In this document: positions 27,675-35,309 of the stretch, in pieces | Position numbering within the stretch: position 1 is the first letter of the stretch | Layout of the letters: each line of letters starts with the position of its first letter | NCBI RefSeq assembly: GCF_021654135.1 | Contig: NZ_JAKGSD010000054.1 | Span: forward strand, 1-56,937 | Direction: 5' to 3' | DNA length: 56,937 bases | Source: Amycolatopsis tucumanensis | GTDB taxonomy: Bacteria; Actinomycetota; Actinomycetes; Mycobacteriales; Pseudonocardiaceae | Program-made: the position numbers and the translations under genes | Notes under the pieces: generated by a model | Seen by the model: the letters and a program-made list of their open reading frames with translations, nothing else | What the model was told of the DNA's origin: nothing | Databases searched by the model: none

Positions 27675-28259
27675 ATGCCAACCGGGGTGCACATCCGCGA
27701 CGCGCGCCAGCAGTTGTTCGACGCCGCCGAGCGCGTTCTGCTCCGCGACGGCGCGGCCGCGCTGACCAGCCGCGCCGTCACCGCCGAAGCGGGCGTCGCC
27801 AAGGGCGTGCTGCACCGGCACTTCGCCGACTTCGACGCCTTCCTCGCCGAGCTCGTCCAGGACCGCGTCCGGCGCATCGGCGACCAGAGCGCGATGCTGC
27901 GCGCGTCGGCGGGCACCGGCACCGTCACGGGCAACCTCACCGCGGCCCTGACCGAGCTGTTCGACCCGGTCGCCGTCGGCATCGTCGGTCTGGTGGTCTT
28001 CCGCGACGAGCTGCGGGCCCGGCTCGGGCGCGGCATCCCGGTCCTCGCCGACGCGGCGGCCATGCTCGCCGGTTACCTGACCGAGGAACGCGCCCAGGGC
28101 CGCATCGCCGCCGACGCCGACGTGGACTCGCTCGCGCTCGCCCTGATCGGCGCCGGCCACCTGCTCTTCGCCGACCGCGCGAACCGCCCCGCGGCCGGCG
28201 AGGTCGGCCGGGTCGTGGAGACCGTCGTCGCGGACGTCGTGCAGCGCCGCCTGCTCTGA
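27675..28259 (+). CDS. TetR/AcrR family regulator
   Basis: A 194-residue regulator. The N-terminal helix-turn-helix (ALTSRAVTAEAGVAKGVLHR, then HFADFDAFLAELV) is clear, with an all-helical C-terminal ligand domain. It is divergent from a methyltransferase, and the short gap holds a double palindrome matching TetR operators. Autoregulation and repression of the methyltransferase are the simplest reading. No ligand can be inferred. Confidence 0.92.
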   Translation: MPTGVHIRDARQQLFDAAERVLLRDGAAALTSRAVTAEAGVAKGVLHRHFADFDAFLAELVQDRVRRIGDQSAMLRASAGTGTVTGNLTAALTELFDPVAVGIVGLVVFRDELRARLGRGIPVLADAAAMLAGYLTEERAQGRIAADADVDSLALALIGAGHLLFADRANRPAAGEVGRVVETVVADVVQRRLL

Positions 28260-28260
28260 C

Positions 28261-29406
28261 TCACCGGCTCAGCCGCCGCACGGCGATGCTCGCGCCGAGG
28301 ACGAGCACCAGCACGGTGAAGGACCACCCGCGCTTCTCCTCGGTCCGCTCCTGTGTGGACACCTGCTCGACCGGTTTCTTCGTGGTCACCGGACGGCGCT
28401 TCGTGGTGGACGGTGGCGGCGCCGGGCGCGGCGTCGCGACCGGCCGCGGCGGCGGGCTCGGCGCCGGAGGAGGCGGCGGCGCGGGCACGACCGGAGCCAC
28501 CGCCGGGGGCGGCGGAGGCGGTGGAGGTGCGGGCGGCGGAGGAGGCGGTGGCACTGGAGGCGCTGGAGGTGGGGGCGGTGGAGGTGGGGGCGGCGGTGGC
28601 GCGGGGGCCCGCAGGCACCCGGCACTGTCCGAACCGGACAGCGGCGCCCCGGAGGACACCTCGCTCACCGGCCCGGAGCCGTCCCGCGCGACCCGGAACG
28701 TGCGGCTGCGGCCGGCGCTGCGGTTCGCCGTCACGTACAGGGTCTCCCCCGCCAGCACAACCGAGCCGTACGCGGTGGCAGGCGGCAGCACCGGCCCGGA
28801 CACCGGGTGGGTCCACCCCGACACCGGGTCGATCCGCACGACCCGCCCGCTGAACGGGAACGTGCTCGTCACCCCGTAGAGCTTGCCCCCGGCGAAGTCG
28901 AAGTCGTCGATGCCGGAGGTGAACGGCGCCGGCCACAGGTCGACCCCGCGCACCGCCGAGAGGTACCCGTCGCCGCCCGGGTCGATGTCGATCACGTACA
29001 GGTCGTCGTCCCGCAGCACGTACCAGCGGTTGCCGAACACCGCGCCCGCGGTGGCCCGGTCAAGCCCGCGGCGGTCGGTCGTCCGCACCGGGCCGAGCCG
29101 GGTCAGCTCGCCGTCCCGGCCGACGGCCACCGCCGTGCCGTCGCGGGTCAGGCCGTACACCCGGTCCTGGGCGCGGGCGTAGCCGAGGGCGTTGACCTGC
29201 ACGCCGAGCGCGGTCCGGTTCTCCACCGCCCCGGAGGGCATCCGCACCAGCTCCACGGTGGACGGTCCGCCCGGTGCCGTGTTGACGACGCGGAGGACCG
29301 TGCAGGCGGTGGCGGGCGCCGCCCCGGCCGCGGGCGTGACCGGCAGCAGCGAGGCCGCCAGGACGGCCGCGGCCGCCAGCACCCGGGCCGGCCGCCGTAC
29401 CCTCAC
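28261..29406 (-). CDS. Surface protein with beta-propeller-like domain and polyproline stalk
   Basis: A 381-residue predicted surface protein. A signal peptide (ARVLAAAAVLAASLLPVTPA) is followed by a ~230-residue repetitive domain with Tyr/Gly strands (VNALGYARAQDRVYGLTRDG, DDFDFAGGKLYGVTS) that resembles the DUF6923 group. A ~75-residue proline run with little else, a Lys/Thr segment (TTKRRPVTTKKPV), and a C-terminal hydrophobic helix (WSFTVLVLVLGASIAV) plus RRLSR complete it. The proline stalk would carry the globular domain through the wall. GTG at 29406 overlaps the stop of the DUF4239 gene (GTGA), so the two are coupled. Confidence 0.78.
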   Translation of the reverse strand: MRVRRPARVLAAAAVLAASLLPVTPAAGAAPATACTVLRVVNTAPGGPSTVELVRMPSGAVENRTALGVQVNALGYARAQDRVYGLTRDGTAVAVGRDGELTRLGPVRTTDRRGLDRATAGAVFGNRWYVLRDDDLYVIDIDPGGDGYLSAVRGVDLWPAPFTSGIDDFDFAGGKLYGVTSTFPFSGRVVRIDPVSGWTHPVSGPVLPPATAYGSVVLAGETLYVTANRSAGRSRTFRVARDGSGPVSEVSSGAPLSGSDSAGCLRAPAPPPPPPPPPPPPAPPVPPPPPPPAPPPPPPPPAVAPVVPAPPPPPAPSPPPRPVATPRPAPPPSTTKRRPVTTKKPVEQVSTQERTEEKRGWSFTVLVLVLGASIAVRRLSR

Positions 29407-30170
29407 CGCAGCCGCTCGATCGCCTGGCTGAACGCGTCCGGGCCCACCTTCGACCCGCCCGCGAACGGGTTCTGCATCTGGAAGATCGCGAAGAGCAGCA
29501 GGGTCGTCGCCGCGGCGAGGGTGGACACGATCACGATGTGGGTCAGTGACTTCGTGCCGCCGAACAGGTTGGGCAGCAGCACGAAGATCACGCTGCCGCC
29601 GATCAGCACGAACCACACCACCATGCCGACGTTGTTGTCCCGCACCGCGTTGAGCCGGGCCTGCCGCTCCTTGAACACGTCCAGCAGCGAGTCGGCGACC
29701 TCGGTCTTGCGGCTGGTCAGCCAGTCGTCGTCGCCGGGGACGTCGGCGGTGTCGACCACCGCGCGCATCCGGTCGAGCTGGTCCCAGCCCTCCTCGGGCA
29801 GCACACCGCCGTCCCGCATGCGCGGCCATTCCCGGTTCACCACCGTGTCCGCGTAGCCCGCGGCCAGCTCGCGGATCTCCGTGCGCGCCGGCTCGGGCAA
29901 CGCGTCGGCCGCCCACGAGGCGGCGACCAGGCTCTGCGCCTCCTCGTAGGAAGAGTCCCGCACGGTGCTCGCCGCGTCGAACAGCGAGATCAGCACGAAC
30001 GCGATCACCGCCGCGTGCAGGCCGCCGACGATGGTGAACGCCTGGCCGGCCGCGTCGTTGTTGTCCGGTCTGCCCTCGTCCAGGCCGTAGCGGCGGACCA
30101 GGTAGGCGATGAGCGCGCCCAGCCCGACGGCGCCCACCACCCACAGCGAACCGGCCACGTAGACATTCAT
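29403..30170 (-). CDS. DUF4239 (bestrophin-like) membrane protein
   Basis: A 255-residue integral membrane protein with two N-terminal helices (YVAGSLWVVGAVGLGALIAY and AFTIVGGLHAAVIAFVLISL), a helical soluble loop of ~95 residues, and two C-terminal helices (NVGMVVWFVLIGGSVIFVLL and HIVIVSTLAAATTLLLFAIF). This is the DUF4239 layout, distantly related to bestrophin channels. ATG at 30170 has GGGAGG nine bases upstream. It is coupled to the surface protein downstream, and the pair lies next to, but diverges from, the encapsulin operon. Confidence 0.82.
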   Translation of the reverse strand: MNVYVAGSLWVVGAVGLGALIAYLVRRYGLDEGRPDNNDAAGQAFTIVGGLHAAVIAFVLISLFDAASTVRDSSYEEAQSLVAASWAADALPEPARTEIRELAAGYADTVVNREWPRMRDGGVLPEEGWDQLDRMRAVVDTADVPGDDDWLTSRKTEVADSLLDVFKERQARLNAVRDNNVGMVVWFVLIGGSVIFVLLPNLFGGTKSLTHIVIVSTLAAATTLLLFAIFQMQNPFAGGSKVGPDAFSQAIERLR

Positions 30171-30815
30171 CGGCTGTGCCTCCCGAACGGGAAAAGGACT
30201 TCGGTCCACGCTAGGCGCGTGCGGATCACGGCGGCAAGTTCGATTCGCTCTTTCAGTCCGACGGAATAGAACGGATTATTCGCCGTCACTTGTTCGGAGC
30301 AGCAGGCGCGTATTCCGCGAATTTCCCGGCCCTGTTGTCCGGGGGCCAACGCGCGGCCGGACGCGCGGCTGGGCCGACCGGGCGAGTTCCGGTCACCGGA
30401 CGTCACTCCACCTCGGACTCGGCGCGGTTTTTCCGTTGACAGCCAAGGGTAGGACGTCACTGTTGCCCCGCCCGGACCACGGCGTTCCCAGACTCCGGGA
30501 AGTTTCAGCCCGTTCGGAGCAACGAACCGGAAATGCCGGGCGCACACTGCCGAGCGGGTCACACCACCGGGACCGGCCCGGTTGGGCGGCCCGGGTGATC
30601 ACCGTCCATTCCGGTCTACCGTGAGTCTGCCGGAACCGCCGAACGTGTGCTTTTCCGGAAATCGCCATCACGCCGCGCCACGGACGAGTGACTGTACGGG
30701 TCCGCGACGCCGGTGCTAACGTCGCTTCCGCCGGCCGAGAAAACAAGGCGCCAGTTCGCCGGATCACCAATTTCCAATTCGCGGATCTGATTTTCGACGA
30801 TGGGTGGTATTTGCC
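30171..30815. promoter_or_regulatory. 645-bp control region upstream of the encapsulin operon
   Basis: This intergenic stretch is visibly less GC-rich than its surroundings and holds no credible gene. It contains TTGACA at 30436-30441 without a clear -10, and the direct repeat GGACGTCACT at 30398-30407 and 30452-30461 (54 bp apart). It also has several CCGGAA elements. It must carry the promoters for the DUF4239 gene (minus) and for the encapsulin operon (plus). The actual sites cannot be fixed by eye. Confidence 0.5.
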
Positions 30816-32231
30816 GTGACCGTGACCGATCCCGCCGTGCCCGCACTGGACAGCGGCAGCCAGCAGCAGAGCCTGAGCACCCGCGCCGCGCGGAACCTGG
30901 CGACCACGACGAAGTCCGTCCCGCAGATGCAGGCCATCACGTCGCGATGGCTGCTGCGCCTGCTGCCCTGGGTGGAGGCCTCCGGCGGCGCCTACCGGGT
31001 CAACCGGCGGCTGTCCTACGCGGTCGGCGACGGGCGCGTGACGTTCGTGACGACCGCGGGGAACATCGAGGTCATCCCCGCCGAGCTCGGTGAGCTGCCG
31101 ATCCTGCGCGGCTTCGACGACCAGGAGGTGCTCGCCGCGCTCGCGAGCCGGTTCGAGCAGCGCGAGTACGAGCCCGGCGACGTGATCGTCGAGTTCGGCA
31201 GCGCCTCCGACCAGGCCTTCCTCATCGCGCACGGCAAGGTCAGCAAGGTCGGCCCCGGCGAGTACGGGGACTTCACCAACCTCGGGGTGCTGGCCAACGG
31301 CGACCACTTCGGCGACGACTCGCTGCTGGACGACTCGAGCATCTGGGAGTACACGGTCAAGGCCGTCACCTCCTGCACGGTGCTGGTGCTCGAACAACGC
31401 GGCTTCGACGAGCTGGTCGAGCAGTCCGAGGCGCTGCGCGAGCAGATCGAACTGTTCCGCGCCCGGAAACTGTCCAGTGGCAACGAATACGGCGAGGCCA
31501 GCATCGAGCTGTCCTCCGGGCACGAAGGCGAACCGGAGCTGCCCGGCACGTTCGTCGACTACGAGATGTCCCCGCGCGAGTACGAGCTGAGCGTCGCCCA
31601 GACCGTCCTGCGCGTGCACAGCCGCGTCGCCGACCTCTACAACCAGCCGATGAACCAGACCGAGCAGCAGCTGCGGCTGACCATCGAGGCGCTGCGCGAG
31701 CGGCAGGAGTCCGAGCTGCTGAACAACAAGGACTTCGGCCTGCTCCACAACGCCGACGTCAGGCAGCGCCTGCACACCCGCACCGGCCCGCCGACGCCGG
31801 ACGACATGGACGAGCTGCTCGGCGCGGTGTGGAAGGAGCCGGCGTTCTTCCTGGCCCACCCGAAGACGATCGCGGCGTTCGGGCGCGAGTGCAACACGCG
31901 CGGGATCTACCCGGCGGGCGTGGAGTTCAACGGGCACCACGTGCCGTCCTGGCGCGGCGTGCCGATCCTGCCGTCGAACAAGATCCCGGTGTCGGAGACC
32001 CGCACCAGCTCGATCCTGCTGATGCGCGTCGGCGAGCAGAACCAGGGCGTGATCGGCCTGCACCAGACCGGTCTGCCGGACGAGGTCGAGCCCGGCCTGT
32101 CGGTGCGGTTCATGGGCATCAACGAGAAGGCGATCATCTCCTACCTGGTGTCGGCGTACTTCTCGGCGGCCGTGCTGGTGCCGGACGCGCTGGCCGTGCT
32201 GGAGAAGGTGGAGATCGGCCGCGCGAGCTGA
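30816..32231 (+). CDS. Family 2B encapsulin shell protein, copy 1
   Basis: A 471-residue nanocompartment shell protein with the HK97 capsid-type fold and a cyclic-nucleotide-binding-like domain inserted near residues 90-200 (FEQREYEPGDVIVEFGSAS, IAHGKVSKVG, FGDDSLLDD). The shell parts show the Family 2B hallmarks: RAARNLATTTKSVPQMQ near the start, SPREYELSVAQTVLRVHSRV, ADLYNQPMNQTEQQL, RLHTRTGPPTPDDMDELL and FFLAHPKTIAAFGREC. The inserted domain lacks the canonical phosphate-binding Arg, so nucleotide binding is doubtful. GTG at 30816 is preferred (family start TVTDP); GTG at 30804 or 30822 are alternatives. It is followed after 40 bp by a second shell gene. Confidence 0.92.
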   Translation: MTVTDPAVPALDSGSQQQSLSTRAARNLATTTKSVPQMQAITSRWLLRLLPWVEASGGAYRVNRRLSYAVGDGRVTFVTTAGNIEVIPAELGELPILRGFDDQEVLAALASRFEQREYEPGDVIVEFGSASDQAFLIAHGKVSKVGPGEYGDFTNLGVLANGDHFGDDSLLDDSSIWEYTVKAVTSCTVLVLEQRGFDELVEQSEALREQIELFRARKLSSGNEYGEASIELSSGHEGEPELPGTFVDYEMSPREYELSVAQTVLRVHSRVADLYNQPMNQTEQQLRLTIEALRERQESELLNNKDFGLLHNADVRQRLHTRTGPPTPDDMDELLGAVWKEPAFFLAHPKTIAAFGRECNTRGIYPAGVEFNGHHVPSWRGVPILPSNKIPVSETRTSSILLMRVGEQNQGVIGLHQTGLPDEVEPGLSVRFMGINEKAIISYLVSAYFSAAVLVPDALAVLEKVEIGRAS

Positions 32232-32271
32232 CCCGCGGAACCCACGAGCGAACGAGGGGTGGTTGGGTCCG

Positions 32272-33669
32272 TTGACCGTAACCCTGCAGACCTTCCAGCA
32301 CACCGAAACCCGGCTGAGCCTGGGCACGGCGGCGGCCCGCAAACTGGCCAGCACCACCAAGTCCGTGCCGCAGAACCAGGCGGTCACCAGCCGGTGGCTG
32401 CTGAGCCTGCTGCCCTGGGAGGAGACCGAGGCCGGCACCTACCGGGTCAACCGGCGCCTCACCTGCGTCGCCGGGCAGGGCCGGGTGGCGTTCACCGTCG
32501 AGGCGGGCCGGGTCCGGGTGGTGCCGGCCAGCCTCGCCGAACTGCCGTTGTTCCGCGGCTTCGGCGACCAGCTCGTCCTGACCGCGCTGGCCGACCGGTT
32601 CGAGCAGCGCGAGTACCGGGCCGGGGAGACGATCGTCACCGCCGGCGCGCCGACCGGCGAGGCGCTGCTCGTCGCGCACGGCAAGGTGAGCAAGGTCGGC
32701 CGCGGCGACTACGGCGACCCGGTCACGCTCGGGGTGCTCGCCGACGGCGACTACCTCGGGCAGCAGGTGCTCGCGGAGTCGCCGGAGCCGTGGGCCTACA
32801 GCGTCCGGGCGGAGACGCCGGTGACGGTGCTCGCCCTGCCGCAGCGGGAAGTGCTGGCTTTGCTGGACACCTCGCCGGAGCTTCGGTCCCATGTGGACGG
32901 ACTGCGGCACAGTTCGCAGCTGGCGCAGAACAAGCACGGCGAGGCGAACATCGAGCTGGCGTCCGGGCACGCCGGGGAGCCCGCGTTGCCGGCCACGTTC
33001 GTCGACTACGACCTCAGCCCCCGCGAGTACGAACTCGGGGTGGCGCAGACGATCCTGCGGGTGCACACCCGCGTGGCCGACCTCTACAACCAGCCGATGG
33101 ACCAGACGCAGCAGCAGCTGCGGGTGACGCTGGAGGCGCTGCGCGAGCGGCAGGAGTCCGAACTGCTCAACAACGCCGAGTTCGGCCTGCTCCACAACGC
33201 CGACCTCAGTCAGCGCCTGCACACCCGCACCGGTCCGCCCACCCCGGACGACCTGGACGAGCTGCTGTGCCGCCGCCGCAAGACCAAGCTGTTCCTGGCG
33301 CACCCCAAGGCGATCGCGGCGTTCGGGCGGCAGTGCTCGGCGCGCGGGATCGCCACGGAGAGCACCGAAGTGGACGGTCACGTCGTGTCCACGTGGCGGG
33401 GGGTGCCGATCTTCCCGAGCGACAAGATCCCGGTGTCGCGGACCGGGACGACGTCGATCCTGGCGATGCGGACCGGTTTGGACAGCCAGGGCGTGATCGG
33501 GCTGCGCCAGACCGGGCTGCCGGACGAGGTCGAGCCGGGCGTGAACGTGCGGTTCATGGGGATCGACTCGCGCGCCATCGTGTCCTACCTCGTCACGGCG
33601 TACTTCTCGGTCGCGGTGCTGGTCCCGGACGCGCTGGGCGTGCTCGAACACGTGGAGGTCGGACGGTGA
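32272..33669 (+). CDS. Family 2B encapsulin shell protein, copy 2
   Basis: A 465-residue paralogue of the upstream shell protein, with matching order and long shared stretches (RLHTRTGPPTPDD, FLAHPKAIAAFGRQC, GLPDEVEPGVNVRFMG). The inserted nucleotide-binding-like domain has diverged more (YLGQQVLAESPEPWAYSV), again without the phosphate-binding Arg. A cysteine-rich replacement (LLCRRRKTKLFL) stands where copy 1 has GAVWKEPAFFL. Start is uncertain: TTG at 32272 gives a TVTLQTF start like copy 1, TTG at 32263 is closer to GAGGGG. Its stop overlaps the prenyl synthase start (GTGA). Two shells suggest a mixed particle. Confidence 0.9.
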   Translation: MTVTLQTFQHTETRLSLGTAAARKLASTTKSVPQNQAVTSRWLLSLLPWEETEAGTYRVNRRLTCVAGQGRVAFTVEAGRVRVVPASLAELPLFRGFGDQLVLTALADRFEQREYRAGETIVTAGAPTGEALLVAHGKVSKVGRGDYGDPVTLGVLADGDYLGQQVLAESPEPWAYSVRAETPVTVLALPQREVLALLDTSPELRSHVDGLRHSSQLAQNKHGEANIELASGHAGEPALPATFVDYDLSPREYELGVAQTILRVHTRVADLYNQPMDQTQQQLRVTLEALRERQESELLNNAEFGLLHNADLSQRLHTRTGPPTPDDLDELLCRRRKTKLFLAHPKAIAAFGRQCSARGIATESTEVDGHVVSTWRGVPIFPSDKIPVSRTGTTSILAMRTGLDSQGVIGLRQTGLPDEVEPGVNVRFMGIDSRAIVSYLVTAYFSVAVLVPDALGVLEHVEVGR

Positions 33670-34697
33670 CGGAGACGGTGGCGGGGACCCGGACGGCGCG
33701 GGAACTCCTGGCGTGGAGCCGCGGGTGCGTGGACCCGGCGTTGCGAGCGGCGGTGGCGCGGCTGCCGGAATCGATGCGGCCGCTGGTCTCCTACCACTTC
33801 GGGTGGGCGGACGAGACGGGCGCGCCGGCGAGCGGGGGCGGCGGCAAGGCGGTGCGGCCGGCGCTGGTGCTGGCGGCGGCGCGGGCGGTCGGCGAGTGGG
33901 GGCCGGCGCTGCCCGGCGCGGTCGCCGTCGAGCTGGTGCACAACTTCTCGCTGCTGCACGACGACGTCATGGACGGCGACGAGACGCGGCGGCACCGGCC
34001 GACGGTGTGGAAGCTGTTCGGCGCGGGGCCGGCGATCCTGGCCGGGGACAGCCTGCTGGTGGCGGCGTCGGACGTGCTGGCGGCGAGCGGGCACCCGGCG
34101 GCGCGGGAGGCGTTGCGGGTGCTCGGCGCGGCGGTGCAGGACCTGATCGAGGGCCAGGGCGCGGACCTGGCGTTCGAGCAGCGTGCCGACGTCGGGCTGG
34201 ACGAGTGCCGGCTGATGGCGGAGGGCAAGACCGGGGCGCTGCTGGGGTGCGCGTGCGCGCTGGGCGGGTTGCTCGGCGGCGGGTCGTCCGAGCAGGTCGC
34301 GCACCTGCGGCGGTTCGGGGAGGCGGCCGGGCTGGCGTTCCAGATGGTCGACGACCTGCTCGGGATCTGGGGCGACCCGGCGGCGACCGGGAAGCCGGTG
34401 TTCTCGGACCTGCGCAACCGCAAGAAGTCGCTGCCGGTGGTGGCGGCGCTGACCTCGGGGACGGCCGCGGGCCGGGAGCTGGCGTCGCTGTACGCGGCGC
34501 CGGGTGAGCTGGCCGGGTCGGACCTGGTGCGGGCCGCGCGACTGGTCGACCAGGCCGGCGGCCGGGAGTGGACCCGCACCGAGGCGGCGGCGCTGCTGGA
34601 ACGCGCCAGGGCGCACCTGAGAGCCGCCGTGCCGGACCCGAGGGGCGCCGCGGACCTCGAGGCGCTGGCGGCGCTGCTCGCGGACCGGGACAGATAG
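33666..34697 (+). CDS. Polyprenyl diphosphate synthase, predicted encapsulin cargo
   Basis: A 343-residue trans-isoprenyl diphosphate synthase, which condenses IPP with allylic diphosphates. It has GKAVRPALVLAAA (substrate Lys/Arg), the first Asp-rich motif LLHDDVMDGDETRRHRP (Asp99, Asp100, Asp103), the GDSLL segment, KTG near 188-190 and the second Asp-rich motif FQMVDDLLGIWGD (Asp229, Asp230). GKPVFSDLRNRKKSLP follows. All catalytic parts are intact. It begins inside the stop of shell 2, so production is coupled to the shell. The N-terminal ~45 residues before the core (TRTARELLAWSRG, RLPESMRPLVSYHFGW) are the likeliest shell-targeting part. Product chain length cannot be read off. Confidence 0.93.
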   Translation: MTETVAGTRTARELLAWSRGCVDPALRAAVARLPESMRPLVSYHFGWADETGAPASGGGGKAVRPALVLAAARAVGEWGPALPGAVAVELVHNFSLLHDDVMDGDETRRHRPTVWKLFGAGPAILAGDSLLVAASDVLAASGHPAAREALRVLGAAVQDLIEGQGADLAFEQRADVGLDECRLMAEGKTGALLGCACALGGLLGGGSSEQVAHLRRFGEAAGLAFQMVDDLLGIWGDPAATGKPVFSDLRNRKKSLPVVAALTSGTAAGRELASLYAAPGELAGSDLVRAARLVDQAGGREWTRTEAAALLERARAHLRAAVPDPRGAADLEALAALLADRDR

Positions 34698-34721
34698 CCG
34701 GAGGCGGTGCCCTGGGCCGAC

Positions 34722-34941
34722 CACCCGCGGACCGGGTAGCGGCGACCCCGCGGAGCGGGTGTGGCCGGGAGCGGATGTCGGAAGCGGCCGCCGCGAGCGA
34801 CGGCGGGGCTCGGCGGCCCGTCAGCGGGCCGCGTCCAAGCACCCGCGGAGCGGGTGGTGGCAGGGCCGCGCAGCCGGAGGCGGTGGCCGGGGTAGGCAGC
34901 CCGCCTGCGGCCGCCTCGGGCACCCGCGGAGCGGGTGGTGG
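34722..34941. repeat. Interspersed hairpin repeat ACCCGCNNNGCGGGT
   Basis: Copies occur at 34722-34738 (variant, GGACC centre), 34746-34761 (variant), 34840-34860 and 34921-34941. The last two share CACCCGCGGAGCGGGTGGTGG exactly except for length. Each can fold into a small stem. A related stem, ACCCCGCAAAGCGGGGT, sits at 35115-35131. Confidence 0.8.
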
Positions 34942-35165
34942 CCGGGAGCGGTGGCCGCCGACGGGCCGCGCCCGGGGCGAACCCGGCCCGGGAGCAGCCG
35001 CCCCTGTGGGGCTGACTCCGCGGCGGAAGGGCCGCCAGGCCGCCGTATCGGGCAGGCCGGGTGCTCCCCCTGCCGGGCCGCCATCCGCGAAGCCTGGCCA
35101 CGCCGCCAGAAGCCACCCCGCAAAGCGGGGTCACACCTGAGGCCTGCCCTCGGTGCGGGCATCCC

Positions 35166-35195
35166 GCACCCCTCGGGGTGCCACCCGAGGGGTGC
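35166..35195. terminator. Perfect 12-bp stem hairpin upstream of ispH
   Basis: GCACCCCTCGGG (35166-35177) pairs perfectly with CCCGAGGGGTGC (35184-35195) around a six-base loop. It lies 115 bp before the ispH start. It may end transcripts from the shell operon or attenuate entry into ispH. Confidence 0.6.
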
Positions 35196-35309
35196 CCGGA
35201 GGGTCGCTGCGGGGTCACCCGCGGCGCGGCCCTCCGGCGCCACCCCGAGGTGCCGTCCCGGCGCCCACACCGCCCGAGAAGACCAACCCCACCTGGAACG
35301 GGAGAGACC

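Larger units (their letters stand above)
34698..35309. other. 612-bp palindrome-rich spacer
   Basis: No credible gene is present between the prenyl synthase and ispH. The stretch is filled with short palindromes and GC-rich degenerate repeats, described separately. The ribosome site of ispH (GGGAGAGACC) lies at its end. Any promoter for ispH/ispG must be here, unless they are read through from the shell operon. Confidence 0.6.

Noticed and set aside
30167..30562. Minus-strand ORF in the control region before the shells
   Set aside because: Low-complexity composition, no ribosome site and no recognisable domain; treated as non-coding.
30816..33669. CRP/FNR-type transcription factors
   Set aside because: A nucleotide-binding-like domain is present, but there is no C-terminal helix-turn-helix; the rest matches Family 2B encapsulin shells.
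34722..35195. CRISPR array
   Set aside because: The repeats are short palindromes at irregular distances without uniform spacers, and no cas genes are present.
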